Shown one piece after another: positions 1 to 41,810 of a DNA stretch of 64,000 nucleotides. The stretch covers positions 2,876,501-2,940,500 of the forward strand of contig OY741273.1 in assembly GCA_963514095.1 (NCBI GenBank), given 5' to 3'. The position numbers and the translations under genes are program-made. The notes under the pieces were generated by a model. The model saw only the letters and a program-made list of their open reading frames with translations. It had not been told where the DNA came from and did no database searches. The stretch comes from Eutrigla gurnardus. Lineage: Eukaryota > Chordata > Actinopteri > Perciformes > Triglidae. Within the stretch, counting starts at the first letter, position 1; every line of letters starts with the position of its first letter.

Positions 1-1059
1 GTTCTCAGGCTCACCTTGGTCCGTCCGTCTGGGAATCTCCTCATTACATTTTCTCTTCATTGGATATTGCATGTATTCATTGAATTGTCCAATATTGTTT
101 TGGGGAATTGCAATACGTCTTCATGTAAAGACAGTTTTGGAAACCAGAGGTCCCATGCTTCTGAATGGTGGTCTGCCAAACCACCAAAGTAACGGTTCCA
201 GTTTGGGGTTTAGTCGATGAAAATGCGGGTAACACGAAAGACTAATTTTTCGTATCTCAAATGAGCTAAATATGAGGTTGATATCAAGTGTTTGAAACTA
301 TTGCTGTGTGCGTCACATCCCACTCACAGACCCCAGACCAGTAAGACCCAGCTCTCTGAATAGCCTTCCAGGAACTGAGGGTCATCAAGCACACAGAGGC
401 TTTTACTGGCACTGCTGCTCTTTTGTTCTTTCTATGAGGGCTGCGGGTGGGGGGGGGGGGGGGGGGGGGGGGGGCATAAGAATGTTTCCCATCCTAGCTT
501 AGCATGTTCGCTAGCGAATGCCGTTCACTGAAAGTAAACCTTGTCGGAAAAAATGATTCATATGTAATATTCTGATTCCTCCAATACAACGTAGTACTTA
601 ATCCAAAATGTTTCTTAAACAGTCCAATTGGATTTCTCAGCACCGCTAAGCCCTCCTACAACACCCCCCAACCTCCTTTGTTGTTAGAGAAGTGGACGTT
701 TTACAGAAACTGTTCCAAGGAACGGGTCTGATCTCCATTATGGGGTAGTTAATGGTTTTCATCCACACATTTTTGGCTGTTGTTGGCTGTGAACCACAAG
801 TCTGCAAGCAATAGCAACTTAGGAGGGAGCTGATCAGGCAGAATGTAAAAGGTCCCAACAAAGGGGTGAAAACGTGATAACGTGGAACGCAGAAAAGACC
901 CCGAAGAGGCCTCGTACGTTTCTGGTGAACGTCCAGACAGTTAAAAGCAGCCTGGGATACATTTAAAGGGAAATCTCATAAAAGACAAGGGAACAGCTCA
1001 TTGGCCTCTTGTAAAGGTTTCACTCACCGAGGCCAAGAAAATAATGAGTGTGAACAACA
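1..1059. other. Intergenic DNA, no gene seen
   Basis: Only short, low-quality reading frames. One 26-bp G homopolymer lies at 449-474. Nothing else was recognised. Confidence 0.6.
449..474. repeat. Poly-G run, 26 bp
   Basis: Uninterrupted G tract. The length is likely unreliable because homopolymers of this size are prone to sequencing error. Confidence 0.95.
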
Positions 1060-1241
1060 GGTTTAATAACTCATGTTTGTAACTTTATTGTGTATTGCAA
1101 ATATGCTCAGGAACACCAGCTAATGTTTAAAAGACTGAAACAATCTGCAACAAATTAAAACAGATTCACAATGTGGACATGAACAAGTGGTAACAGCAGA
1201 AAGCTCAATGTCCTGTTTCTCATCGTTTCCCAAGGGAAAAG

Positions 1242-1399
1242 GAAAGGGCCACCATGTGGGACCGGATCTCCATGGATGGAAAGGGCCACCATGTGGGACC
1301 TGATCTCCATAGATGGAAAGGGCCACCATGTGGGACCTGATCTCCATGGATGGAAAGGGCCACCATGTGGGACCTGATCTCCATAGATGGAAAGGGAAC
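1242..1399. repeat. 37-bp minisatellite, about 4 copies
   Basis: Unit begins GGAAAGGGCCACCATGTGGG and ends in ATCTCCAT(A/G)GAT. Copies differ by single substitutions (CATAG versus CATGG). It is open in several frames, which creates spurious reading frames. Confidence 0.95.
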
Positions 1400-2818
1400 T
1401 GGGTCCAGGGTGGTGTCACATTCATTCCTATGAAAGTTTCTCGGTGCCACATGAAGCAAACAAAGTTGAACTTCTGAGTATAATTTAGCCGTATCGTCGG
1501 CATCCATGAGATCAAAGAGCAAACGCACTAGCGGTTCCTTAAGCCCCGCCTTCCAGCCCAGGGGGGATGGTTTTGCTTTCAAAGGCGTGTTCAACTACAG
1601 TATTTGAGAAAAATCTGATTTTTTTTTTGCATTCTATTCTGACTCGGCAGAAGACATTTTTATTTTTGAAAATAGGCATTTAAATTTGTTTCAGCTGTTT
1701 TTTCTCACAAATCATCCGTAACGTGACGTCAACACTAAAATGATCCATATGTTTCAATGTATGTAGCAACCTTAGTAAATGACCTCTAACCTCTAACATC
1801 ACTTCTGCTGGGGTTGTTTCTTTCATTTAGTTGGTGGTCAGAATGATAACGTGTGTGCGATACCTGAACCAGCCTGTAGGTGCGAACATGTGGCGGCTGC
1901 AGCCAAACATCCTGCACACCATAAACACATATAAAACATAATCAATGATAGATCCATCGTCCACTCTCCTCTCTCTGGGCTTTGACTGGATCTTTTTCCC
2001 GTTAAAACAGTATACCAACTTCTTCTATGACAAGAAACATCTCTTGCTTTGATGTGATTCATTGATTTGTGACATAAGATAAAGTAAGAAAAAATATAAT
2101 AATAATGTAGTGAGAAAAATATACCATAACATGAAAAAAATAATAACATTAAAAGGAAAAAAAAATGCTAGAATGATGGCAGCTGCACACAGCAGAAGAT
2201 GAAGGAAGATGTGTGTTGGCGTGTGAAATGTGCCAACACACATGGAATTCCTTCATCAGCATCATCAAACATAAGAAAATCTCTTCACAACAAATATCAG
2301 TAACAGCTTCAACATTCAGAATAATTGGACACAATAAAAGCTACAAGGCAGCTTCATTACTGCAGGACAAATGCTATCAAGGCCAAATCCATTTAAAAGC
2401 ACTTCATTAGTGAGGATGCTCCTCTTTGACAACAACAATATATTAGTAAATCAAGCAAATAAATAGATTAATAAATAGGCTGAATCACAAGTTAAGTCAT
2501 TGCAAAAAAAAAAAAAAAAGGGATTTAAGACAAGAATGATAAATTAACCAAGATATGAGTGCAAAACACTGGAATAAGATAAACATGGACTTCTTTTTTC
2601 TACTTCGAAGATGGAATGTAACATTTCAGGTAACATAACAGATCACATGAGGCATATTTGATGCATTTTAAATGAGAATAGTGCATGTCTTAATCTTAAC
2701 ATAACCCATTTAGACTCCTGAAATGAAATACAAACATTTTGGAAATTCAAAAGGAGCTTAATACCAAATTCAGAATGCCCACCAGTAGCTATCGGTGTGA
2801 ACAGCTGGAACAGTGCTG

Positions 2819-3020
2819 GTCCCCTGGTGGGGCACCAGAGGAAAGTTGTCCTGGTGGGACACCAGAGGAACGTTCTCCTGGTGGGGTACCAGAGGATTGT
2901 TGCCCTGGTTGGCCCACCAGAGGAACGTTGTCCTGGTGGGGCACCAGAGGAACGTTGTCCTGGTGGGGCACCAGAGGAACGTTCTCCTGGTGGGGCACCA
3001 GAGGAACGTTCTCCTGGTCC
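2819..3020. repeat. 27-bp minisatellite, about 7-8 copies
   Basis: Unit reads GGTGGGGCACCAGAGGAACG plus TTCTCCT or TTGTCCT. As 27 is a multiple of three, all frames on both strands stay open, which explains five overlapping short frames here. None looks like a real protein. Confidence 0.96.
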
Positions 3021-3745
3021 TCTGCGGAGCCCAATTCATAAGTGCTGTGAACAACACACATTAAATTCTAATGCATTTGTGTGGATGCAGAAATGTGAGA
3101 CACTAGATATCATGGAAAGATAGCACTTTAAGTCGATCACTGTTTATAATACTGAAAGGATCCTTCATGTGCCTGCTTTGATGTGATTTAAGACATTAAC
3201 TGCTCCAAGGGAGCTGTTCAAAGAACTATGACACATGTGAAGCCAGTAAAACATCTGAAAGCCAACCCTTCACCACACTCGAGGATGTACTCTCCTACAC
3301 CCGGACACTTGCAGGTTAAAAAAACACTGCAAGATACATGTGATCCCGCAGGAAGGCTCAGATTTAGGATGTTGAGCTCACATTATGTCAGAATAACATG
3401 GAGAGCTGGTGGGATGTTGAAGAATGGGTCAACAGAGAATAAGAAACAGTGATGCTAAATCCCAACGGAGCATTTTGAGATTTAAGTTGGGGGGGGGACG
3501 CAAATCCTGCTTCTCCAAATTAGAGCAACAGGTGTGGGTTTCCACCCAGAAACTGTGGGCAAAGTGTGAAGACCATCTGAAGTGAGTTTCGTCAAAGCCG
3601 GGGAGTTAAGCAAGCAGGAAGAGGCCTGGTGTGGAGACCGGAGGAGGCTTTAACACAAGTGCAGAGCTGACCAGCATCAGACACGTTCCAAGACCAAACA
3701 CAAACCAGGTGCTCCCATGTCATCAAACCTGCCTCTAATGTTAGG

Positions 3746-3802
<57 letters not shown>
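3746..3802. repeat. (TG)n microsatellite
   Basis: 57 bp of uninterrupted TG dinucleotides. Confidence 0.97.
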
Positions 3803-3805
<3 letters not shown>

Positions 3806-4047
3806 ACAGAACACAGAGTCTGTCGTGTTCACCAGCCTCATATGTCACACATCAGCATGTCATCGCAGGCCTGAAGGGGGCGGGGACATTCAGCCTCACA
3901 CGGAGCATCACTTCCACTCTCATTGCAGAACATTGGTAGAACAGGAGTGACCTCGCCGTCACGCTGACCACTACCAGCAATTCATCAGTGAGGATGATGA
4001 GTGAGGATGATGGAGATGGAAGCTGGGGTTCCTCAGGGGTTTCCCCC

Positions 4048-34057
<30,010 letters not shown>

Positions 34058-34134
34058 GGCCCTGGGGGGGGTTACTGTCTCTGTCACTCTCACGATGAGA
34101 TGTGGAGATCATGCATGCCAGCCAACCTCACACC

Positions 34135-34703
34135 TTAAAGGAGTCATCACCTGGTTTTATACGTATCCAGCCCCCCTTGGATCGCTTTGGATCAATTCGT
34201 AAAACTTATTAGAAAAAAAAAAAAAAAATTTAATCAAACATTGAGCTTGTTCTGACCCTTTTTCGTAACGCGATTTTATCACGCGAGATTACGCGCGAGG
34301 TTTTGACTGGTCCGGATGTGCATTGTATAATATGTAATGAGGCGCGCGTTGATTCGCCGCAGGAAGGACAGAGCCGGGGGGGCTTGCCTGCATGCAGACT
34401 CCAAAACATAATGGCGGCGCTTCGGCGATTTCAGGTAGCGGACGGGGCGGGGTTGGGTGGTGAAAGAGGGGTGGGCTTATGCAAGTAGCCGCCACGGTGA
34501 CGTCACCGAAGGCGCAGAATCAAAATCTCGTGCTTTAGGAATGCACACCCTTGTGTGCTATTCCTGTTCGGAAAAAGAGCAGAAGCGAAAAAACGGCGCC
34601 ACTTTCAAACTCCAGCCTTTCAGGCAAGTTTCAACTGAGGTCAAACACAGATATGCATGTTTTAACAAGAGAAATTGCGATTTCCGGGTGATGACTCCTT
34701 TAA
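34135..34703. mobile_element. TTAA-flanked MITE (piggyBac-like)
   Basis: Flanked on both sides by TTAA (34135-34138 and 34700-34703), the target-site duplication of piggyBac elements. The element is 34139-34699, 561 bp, with 13-bp perfect terminal inverted repeats, AGGAGTCATCACC. The interior is GC-rich with many CpG and no transposase, so it is non-autonomous. It sits 78 bp upstream of the snx19 start codon, probably in a 5'-UTR intron. Confidence 0.85.
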
Positions 34704-34861
34704 AAAACAAAAGCCATGATTATGGATAGCATCAAATATGAAGCTAGCCGAGGGGCCAGGGGCCCTCCACCGACCCCCTTTCCTCAAGCTATTTGTATCT
34801 GTATCCTGATGCTGCATTTACCTGTGAGGACGGCCTGGCCTCTAATCATTAGAAGGCTAGA

Positions 34862-34862
34862 A

Positions 34863-34901
<39 letters not shown>

Positions 34902-34930
34902 ATTATTATTATTATTATTATTATTATTAA
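34862..34930. repeat. (ATT)n microsatellite
   Basis: About 23 ATT triplets with one interruption (TTAATATT). Confidence 0.96.
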
Positions 34931-35003
34931 ATGAAACCAACCAGTGCTCACGCTGTCTGCTCATGTAGATTGTAAGGAAAGCGCAGCAGCAATGTCAACT
35001 CAC

Positions 35004-35560
35004 CTAACAGGCTATTCAAACCTGATGTGCGTTTCTTTTAAACTCTGCCTCGTCGATCAGTAATGACAGAAACATATTCATGCTAGCTGCTAGCGTCAGT
35101 TGGCGTGTCTCGGCGGCAGTAAACGATTGTGTAACAGCTTGACTAGCGACCCAGCCAGTGTCCAGTCACACATTATTATTTGTTTGTCTTCATTTATCCT
35201 TTATAATAACCTCCGCGAGATAGGTAACGTGATTGACGAACAACAGCCGTGACACGTACCGTTATCTCTTCCGCTAAGAAAGCGTATCACCAAACCCCGT
35301 TCAAGAATTGGACAATTTACTATTTATTTATAGCTCGGCCAGTATCCGCCGGACAGACGTAGTTTTAAGAGCTTACTGACTCCATTACATGCAACAGACG
35401 AACATTCGGCATGCAGGGTATTCGACCTAGAGCAATACTAACAACATAATATGTACTTATGATTGAGGTGACATCTTAAGACGTCTTTCGTCTCCGCCCT
35501 CCGCGGTTAGAAAGCGTGAAAGTGAGGAACGTAACGTCGCTGGATGAAAGGCGGGGGCCT
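35004..35560 (-). promoter_or_regulatory. Candidate snx19 promoter / 5'-UTR exon
   Basis: Upstream of the coding start, the minus strand carries a good donor (TGTTAG|gtgagt) at 35003/35004. An acceptor made of a C-run and CAG lies 4 bases before the ATG (34062). Together they suggest a 5'-UTR exon beginning within about 35,004-35,560 and an intron that contains the MITE at 34139-34699. The stretch is enriched in CpG relative to its surroundings (for example 35100-35150 and 35220-35300). No TATA box was identified. This is inference from splice-like signals only. Confidence 0.4.
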
Positions 35561-36235
35561 AAAAGTCGAAATATTGATGACACAATTGCTTTTTGGTGTA
35601 CTGCATTCATGCCGAAATAAAGAGAAAATCCTAGTCATTTGTTTGAGGTGTCATGTGCTGTCCTGCGAGGTGCCCGCGTTGCCAAAAATCATACCGACAC
35701 TAAAATGGAGCATTTTTGGATAGAGGTATGGGCGCGTACGTCTAGGATCCCACGTTGGGAGTATTACGGCTCGCTACAACTTCACAGAACACACACAAGG
35801 TAGCGGGCAACAGGTGACATGTCGGCCTTTCATAGACAAACACTTCCATTGATGCCTATTTAAATAAAATAGCAATATATTTAACCTGCGCGAGCTGTCA
35901 TGGCACGGGATGGGAGGACTCACGAGCGCCTTGATCACAACAGCGTCGGCTGTTTGTTTACTTCCTGTATTATGACGTACTTCAAAATGAAAAACCTCCC
36001 TACGGCTCCGACGAGCGTCAGAAATCTAATAATATATATATATATTTTTTTTTAAATGGATCCTAAAATTAGTAACTTATGTTACTTTAAAAAGATAAAA
36101 CGCCAATTGTTTCGTTAGCGTCCAACAATTACAGCTCCCATGAGGCTTTGTAAGCGGCTAAGACTCATGGGAGTTGGTGTTTCATCATGATAAAATGGTG
36201 GCGTTGACCAATTTATTGTTATCTTCATATAAATA
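35561..36235. other. Intergenic, unassigned
   Basis: No coding region recognised. It contains an inverted pair CTCCCATGAG / CTCATGGGAG at 36136-36172, one arm of which resembles a ZNF143-type promoter site (ACAGCTCCCATGAG), and an AT dinucleotide run near 36030. Confidence 0.4.
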
Positions 36236-36239
36236 TAAT

Positions 36240-36755
36240 TTAAAAATATATTATACCATATACATTCTCTATCACCAATAAGATTACGAGAAATCAATAT
36301 CTTTGATTCCTAGATATTTAAGACTAGTGCAATTTTTGCAGCAATGAACCAGAATCTTTGACACACATATTCTATAATTGTTTAAATTCTGCTACTTTTT
36401 GGACTTGAATGTCACATTATGTATTTTGTCAATTGAACTGTAATATGAGAAATTAATGTAGAAATGTAATGTTATACTTGAGGCATATAATATTGAATAT
36501 GTTGTTAACTTGTTGATATCATATATGGTACATATTATTTGCACATAAGGTAACAAAAACTATCCCCAACTCCATCACTTTCCAAATTGAATTCCAAAAT
36601 GATCTAAAATCTCTCAAATTCATGAACTCGTATGAAAAAAAAGTATGAAAACTTTCAAACACTTTCATTTATTTATAGAAGATAAATGACATGTCTGATC
36701 TGCTGTATATGTGAAATGATTAAATACAGTTTTTAAAAATAAAAAAAACTTAATC
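36240..36755 (+). mobile_element. L1-type LINE 3' end, relic
   Basis: The translation includes CNFCSNEPESLTHIFYNCLN and SATFW, the CCHC-type Cys-His motif near the end of L1/Tx1 ORF2, then degraded sequence and an A-rich tail (TTTTTAAAAATAAAAAAAAC). Severely 5'-truncated and out of frame. Confidence 0.75.
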
Positions 36756-37491
36756 TGAGAATCTTATCTTATCTTTACATTGAATTGCTGGTACATACTA
36801 CAAGAGTTCCGCTGTTTACAAAGCAGACCTGCAAAGCAGAATATAGGTGTGTTTAGGAGGAATTCAGATGTTTAAGGGAAAATGCCTTGAATGAGAAAGT
36901 GATGAAGTCTCCTATATTACAGCACAGTGAGCTGTTGATGCTGCTTCTATGTTCTCTGGAGGCTCATCCAAACTCATCTCAGTGAAATGATGACATCTGG
37001 CTTCTACAGCTTAAAGAGAACACCAGCAATCCACACAGTTGATGTACAATACAAAACCTTCAATAAGCTGAGGGGTATTCCATCAAACTCGTTAAGTGCA
37101 AAGCCGGGCTAATTTCGATAAGCCTCGCTACCTTTAGCGAGAGTTTCGTTCCATCAACGTGACTTGAGGCACTCTCCGCTAAGTAACCATGGGAATTTAT
37201 CCGACCAAACTAGCCTGCCCTGGGGCCCTGGGGCAGGCTAACCATCAGGCTTACTTTAGCGGGGGTTTCAGAGAAGTCCGTCTGTCGGAAACAACTGTAC
37301 CAGCAGAAGGTTCAGCCAAGCCTAGTCCTCGTGATTTCGTCACGTGAAAGACCAAAAATTACCAAAATTACATATATGAAGTACAAACAGACTATATTTT
37401 CATCAAGCGTCTAAAAATACACGCTTGCAATTAAAAAATATGAATAAATCGTTTATTTTGTTTAACACCGACTGGCCATATTGTAATTTAA

Positions 37492-37566
37492 AGCCCCCAG
37501 TTGGGTGAGTGGTGATGCTCCTGCCCTCGGATGTGGGCATTGCAGGTTCACATCCCGGCGAAGACA
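37492..37566 (+). ncRNA. tRNA-like module 1 in Harbinger-like element
   Basis: The segment has an A-box-like TGGGTGAGTGGTGATGC, a hairpin TGCCC / GGGCA where an anticodon stem would be (8-base loop), and a B-box-like GGTTCACATCC. The acceptor and T stems do not pair properly, so it is tRNA-like and not a tRNA gene. Confidence 0.45.
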
Positions 37567-37874
37567 TCTCATGTGTGTTTTCTTTATTTTTTTGCCTGTA
37601 TAATTGTCTTTAGATCAGAGAATTAGACCAACATTTTACCTTAACTATGATAAATATGTCATACAATTTCCCCAGAACCCAAATATAACTTGCAAAAACA
37701 TGATAGGCATAAAGATGTTATTATTAATAGCATGTTATAGATCCCAATGACAAAGGCATTGCTGCATGCAATTTTCAGCCACATAAATTCCTTTCAGGTG
37801 AGTTCATTAATAGATTCATTGAATGTGTTCATTGAATTGTTGAGATAAATGAGTTGGTCAATGTAGATGCATTT

Positions 37875-37893
37875 ACTAGGTCTATCTAAAAAA

Positions 37894-37924
<31 letters not shown>
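37875..37924. repeat. (GA)n microsatellite
   Basis: About 50 bp of GA repeats inside the Harbinger-like element. Confidence 0.9.
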
Positions 37925-37925
<1 letters not shown>

Positions 37926-37959
37926 TTCCGGCCAAAGAAAGATGTTCCACAAACTTCCT

Positions 37960-38028
37960 TAATCAGGAATTGAACCCTGGCCGGCCGCATATAAAGCCGG
38001 CGCATTACCTCTACACTATCCTCACGTT
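37960..38028 (-). ncRNA. tRNA-like module 2 in Harbinger-like element
   Basis: On the minus strand it has A-box TAGTGTAGAGGTAATGC, a GC-rich stem (GCCGG / CCGGC) in the anticodon-arm position, and B-box GGGTTCAATTCC with partial T-stem pairing (CAGG / CCTG). It faces module 1. A GA microsatellite (37875-37924) lies just beyond it. Confidence 0.5.
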
Positions 38029-38228
38029 AGAGAAATCGTAGTCAGAGTTATATTAGAACATGTTACTCTTAACGGTACTTCCGTATTAAATCGCTCGGCA
38101 ATTCTTGCCCAAGCAGCCTCGCGATTTTTATTTATCACTACAGTATTCCCTTTATTGGTTATGATGGGTTTGTAGGCTACTCCTCGTACAGTTCCATCAA
38201 TATTTTTTGCGCTGGTCTTTTCTGCCAT
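38022..38228 (-). pseudogene. Myb/SANT-like remnant inside Harbinger-like element
   Basis: Short frame from the ATG at 38226-38228 to a stop at 38022. It encodes about 68 residues including NKNREAAWARIAERFNTE, which resembles the third helix of the Myb-like/trihelix DNA-binding protein that accompanies Harbinger transposases. The C-terminal part has no similarity I can see. Probably a decayed fragment rather than a working gene. Confidence 0.5.
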
Positions 38229-38669
38229 TTTCTCGATGATTCGACATTCACGGTTCTGGTCTGGCTTCATATCCCGTGAACGTGCGTAACACATGACAAC
38301 GTTAACCTGGTTTGAATTAGCCTCAACAAGGCGCGGCTGAAATGCGTTAATGGAACGGGTTTAGCCGCAAGTGGAAGTTGGCGTTAGTTCTAACCAGGCT
38401 TAACCAGGTAAGCGCCGCCTTAATTAGCGAGTTTGGTGGAATACCCCTCTGATATGATATATTTGTGCCTGTTTACAAACTGTTTTGAAGACAAAAAAAA
38501 ACAAAAAAAAATGTAATCTGTAAATAATCTAAGCAACACTAGACCCTTACACCGTTTGACATGAAAGTCAGTATAGAATTTGACATAAAAAAGAAAATCA
38601 CATACATGAGCGATGTGAGCGAGGATTCAGTGCATGTTTTCAAAAATGACACACCCACCCACACACCCT

Positions 38670-38671
<2 letters not shown>

Positions 38672-38721
<50 letters not shown>
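38672..38721. repeat. (CA)n microsatellite
   Basis: 50 bp of CA repeats, preceded by a CACACCCACC run. Confidence 0.95.
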
Positions 38722-38724
<3 letters not shown>

Positions 38725-39147
38725 GAACAGTGTGAGTAAATTGTGACAAATTGTGCAGTTTTAATAAAAGTATTTTTGTCAACAGGTCCCTGTGTATGTA
38801 TTTCATGATAGATAATGAGCGTGTGTGTAGTGTATAGCTTGGGTTGTGTTTGTAGGTGTCATTTCGGTATGAATTTTGCTCGTCCAGAAATGCAGTAAAT
38901 AAGCTTGATTAAAAGAAAAATTCTGGACCTCACTCATTTCTAAACCCTGGCTACGGCCCTGTCTGGCAGGCAGCTCAGAGACGCTCCAACATTCACTGCT
39001 ATTGTCCCATTGTAATATGAACAAAATAGCTACACATACTGAAAGATCTGAAAATACATGGGCTGACGAAAGTTGTTGACGTGTCCCTCCTCCACACTTG
39101 TACAGCGCACCACACACCCTGTCCACTAGGTGGTAGCAGTGCACAAC

Positions 39148-39298
39148 AATTCAATTTTATTTATGGTGTCATATTACAACAGACGTTATCTCAGGACACT
39201 TTACACATTGAGCAGGACTAGAATACGCTCATGATTTTCCAAGTCCCAACATCACCAGGGGCAAGCTTTACAGCGACAGTGGCGAGAAAAAAACTGCC
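39148..39298 (-). repeat. L2-type LINE 3' end (minus)
   Basis: In reverse it reads CCTGGTGATGTTGGGACTTG, AAAATCATGAGCGT, TGTCCTGAGATAAC and ends CATAAATAAAATTGAATTG. It clearly matches the tail of the LINE at 14929-15655. Confidence 0.8.
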
Positions 39299-39338
39299 TT
39301 AAAGGAGAAATCCGGTCATTTTTGACCCCATTTCCGTT
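39299..39338. repeat. Orphan TTAA terminal repeat
   Basis: TTAA followed by AGGAGAAATCCGGTCATTTT and a few more bases. It matches the terminal repeats of the element at 40127-42147 but breaks off where the large inverted repeat begins. Confidence 0.75.
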
Positions 39339-39603
39339 AAATCAAACTAAGAAAATAAATATTTCAATTGAATAAAATCACAAATAAGAAAACTCAAATC
39401 CTAATACATAGACTCCGGCAATATCAATTTCACCACAACAACAAATCTGGAAAACACACAGCAAATCTAATCAAACAATATAAGGAAAAACAATCACCAT
39501 CAATGACTCAGCAGGGAAGCCAACACAATCACCAGACCAGATAAATAACATTTTCTTAGTTCACATGTTAGTTATGCAGCTATAGGACTAGACTGCTGGG
39601 GGA

Positions 39604-39650
39604 GTCTCTCTCTCTCTCTTACTCTCTCTCTCTCTCTTTCTCTCTCTGTA
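39604..39650. repeat. (TC)n microsatellite in left arm
   Basis: TC-rich, broken by TTAC and TTTC; its partner in the right arm is the GA run at 42628-42686. Confidence 0.9.
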
Positions 39651-40490
39651 AGTTCCCCGGAGTCCCTGTGCTTTCTCGCCTAGCAGGTCTCCCTGGACGG
39701 TGGTGGAACCTGATCCGGACTGCACCGATGCTGTGGTCTTGTTTGACTCTTACCACTTGTATTTTTAAGGCGGCTGACTATTGATTAAAGTAATTGACTA
39801 AATTGGCATCTCTACTGTTACTAACTTGACTACTATGCTTTCTGGTCCAGCAGAGTCCGCTGAGGTCCTGATGAAACACCATATTGTAGCTCCACCTGCT
39901 GCTGTGATGCTCAACTACTCCTGCCTTTTGGTCTACGGCGACGTGGTTGGGATGGATCCATATCGGCGTGGCTGTGCCTGCTGCCATGGACTACTACTGT
40001 TGATACTATTGCTTCTGTTAATGCCACCACTACTGTTAATGCTACTACTACCATACTACCAACACCAAATGCAGTTGGAACCCAAGGGCCTGGGCTGCAA
40101 AAGATTTCTGCCTAAAAGCCTATTAAAGGAGAAATCCGGTCATTTTTTACCCCATTTCTGTTGTCCTCAGGGTCACCCGACTTATTAGAAGCAAAAAACC
40201 AGACAAAAATTGACGTTGCCTAGCCCGAGATCTTTACCTGCCTGGCAGCCTTCCAGACTCGCTCCAATGCTAACCCATTGGGGCAAGTTTTATCTGCTTT
40301 TCTGGGCCTCAGAAAACAATTCCAAGACCTATGCAACACAGGTTAGGTCCGTACGAGACACCACGGTGCTCGTTTAGCTCAAATAGTGTTGCAAAACGAA
40401 ATAAATATGTGTGTTTTAGCATGAAGTTACTCACCTCAAATCACCCCGTAGACATTAGCAGTAGATAGCCGAGCGCCTGTCGTCCCTCCC

Positions 40491-41030
40491 AGTCACCGCA
40501 GAAACGAAAACGTTTTCCTCGTAGTTTTGATTTTGTATCCATAAAGAAACGACCGAGCAGTGCAGTCGTCCTGTCCGTAATAAATCCAGGAAGCTGTTAT
40601 GTCCATATGTATGACTATGTTACAACATAGCAACGATAGCTTCAGCTAGTAACGTGCCGGGCGCTCGTCCGTCCCAGTCACCGCCGAAACGAAAACGCTT
40701 TCCTCGTAGTTTTGATTTTGTATCCATAAAGAATTGATCAAGCAGTGCAGTCGTCATGTCCGTAATAAATCCATGAAGCTGTTATGTCCATATGTATGAC
40801 TGTTACAACATAGCAACGATAGCTTCAACTAGTAACGTGCCGGGCGCTCGTCCGTCCCAGTCACCGCAGAAACGAAAACGTTTTCCTCGTAGATTTTGTA
40901 TCCATAAAGAAACAATCGAGCTGCGCAGTCGTCCTGTCCGTAATAAACCCATGAAGCTGTTATGTCCATATGTATGACTATGTTACAACATAGCAACGAC
41001 TGCTTACAGCTAAACAGTAGCCTGGAGCCA
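40491..41030. repeat. 183-185 bp tandem repeat, 3 copies (left arm)
   Basis: Each unit contains GTCACCGC(A/C)GAAACGAAAAC, TTTGTATCCATAAAGAA, GTCGTCCTGTCCGTAATAAA and ATGTTACAACATAGCAACGA. Unit starts at about 40491, 40676 and 40859. The first and last copies are more diverged. Confidence 0.9.
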
Positions 41031-41439
41031 AAACAATGCAAGTCTCGCGCAAGTTCCCGTCTGCCGTCTTCACTCTGGAGCTGTTTTCAAGCCAGTACAG
41101 TGAAAAATCTTGGACAGTCGCGCGAGGGTCACTTTCATCTCACTCTGTTGATGAGAGACTGCAGTCTGCACACGCGACACGCGACTCCCACTCGTGCTGT
41201 CAACACAACTAGCCTACTGAGACTGCGCGAGATTTGTTGTCTTTGTAGCAGGTTCAACTGTCACAAAGGCTAAGCAATTTTACTACCGGTATGTAGGCTA
41301 GCGCTAGTTACACTGTCATATGGACATGACGGCACTGCTCGATGGAAAGAAGTTTGTCACTGTATTGGCTTGAAAACAGCTCCAGAGTGAGGACGTCGGG
41401 AGACGGGAACTTGCGCGAGACTTTTGGCTCTCGGCTACT

Positions 41440-41810
41440 GTTTAGCTGTAAGCAGTCGTTGCTATGTTGTAACATAGTCATACATATTGACATAACAGCT
41501 TCATGGATTTATTATGGACAGGACGACTGCACTGCTCGATCGTTTCTTTATGGATGCAAAATCTACGAGGAAAACGTTTTCGTTTCTGCGGTGACTGGGA
41601 CGGACAAGCGCCCGGCACGTTACTAGCTGTAAGCTATCGTTGCTATGTTGTAACATAGTCATACATATGGACATAACGGCTTCATGGATTTATTACGGAC
41701 AGGACGACTGCACTGCTCGGTCGTTTCTTTATGGATACAAAATCAAAACTACAAGGAAAACGTTTTCGTTTCTGCGGTGACTGGGAGGGACGACAGGCGC
41801 TCGGCTATCT
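41440..41810. repeat. Same tandem repeat, 2 copies plus partial (right arm)
   Basis: Reverse-complement units, recognisable at TCTGCGGTGACTGGGA (41586 and 41774). The left arm has three. Confidence 0.88.

Larger units (their letters stand above)
1060..4047 (-). other. Probable snx19 3'-UTR / 3' flank
   Basis: No reading frame with protein-like composition is present. On the minus strand an AATAAA hexamer occurs at 1084-1089 (reading away from the snx19 stop) and another at about 1659-1664, so the 3'-UTR could run to either. It would then include the 27-bp and TG arrays, and possibly the 37-bp array. Transcript data would decide. Confidence 0.35.
37071..38448. mobile_element. Harbinger-like DNA transposon, non-autonomous
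   Basis: Terminal inverted repeats of about 25 bp with two mismatches, starting AGGGGTATTCCA. They are flanked by a 3-bp direct repeat CTG (37068-37070 and 38449-38451), the duplication length of PIF/Harbinger elements. Inside are a Myb/SANT-like coding remnant on the minus strand and two tRNA-like modules. There is no DDE transposase. The superfamily call rests on the 3-bp duplication and the remnant and is not certain. Confidence 0.7.

Noticed and set aside
308..502. 64-codon frame ending in poly-Gly
   Set aside because: Driven by the G homopolymer; no motif or homologous-looking segment.
2739..3123. Five overlapping frames on both strands
   Set aside because: All are products of the 27-bp minisatellite.
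34058..34093. Twelve-codon N-terminal extension of snx19
   Set aside because: It begins with GTG, not ATG, and a stop lies just upstream.
35705..35803. Small plus-strand frame starting MEHFWIEVW upstream of snx19
   Set aside because: 32 codons, no recognisable motif and no supporting splice pattern; could be chance.
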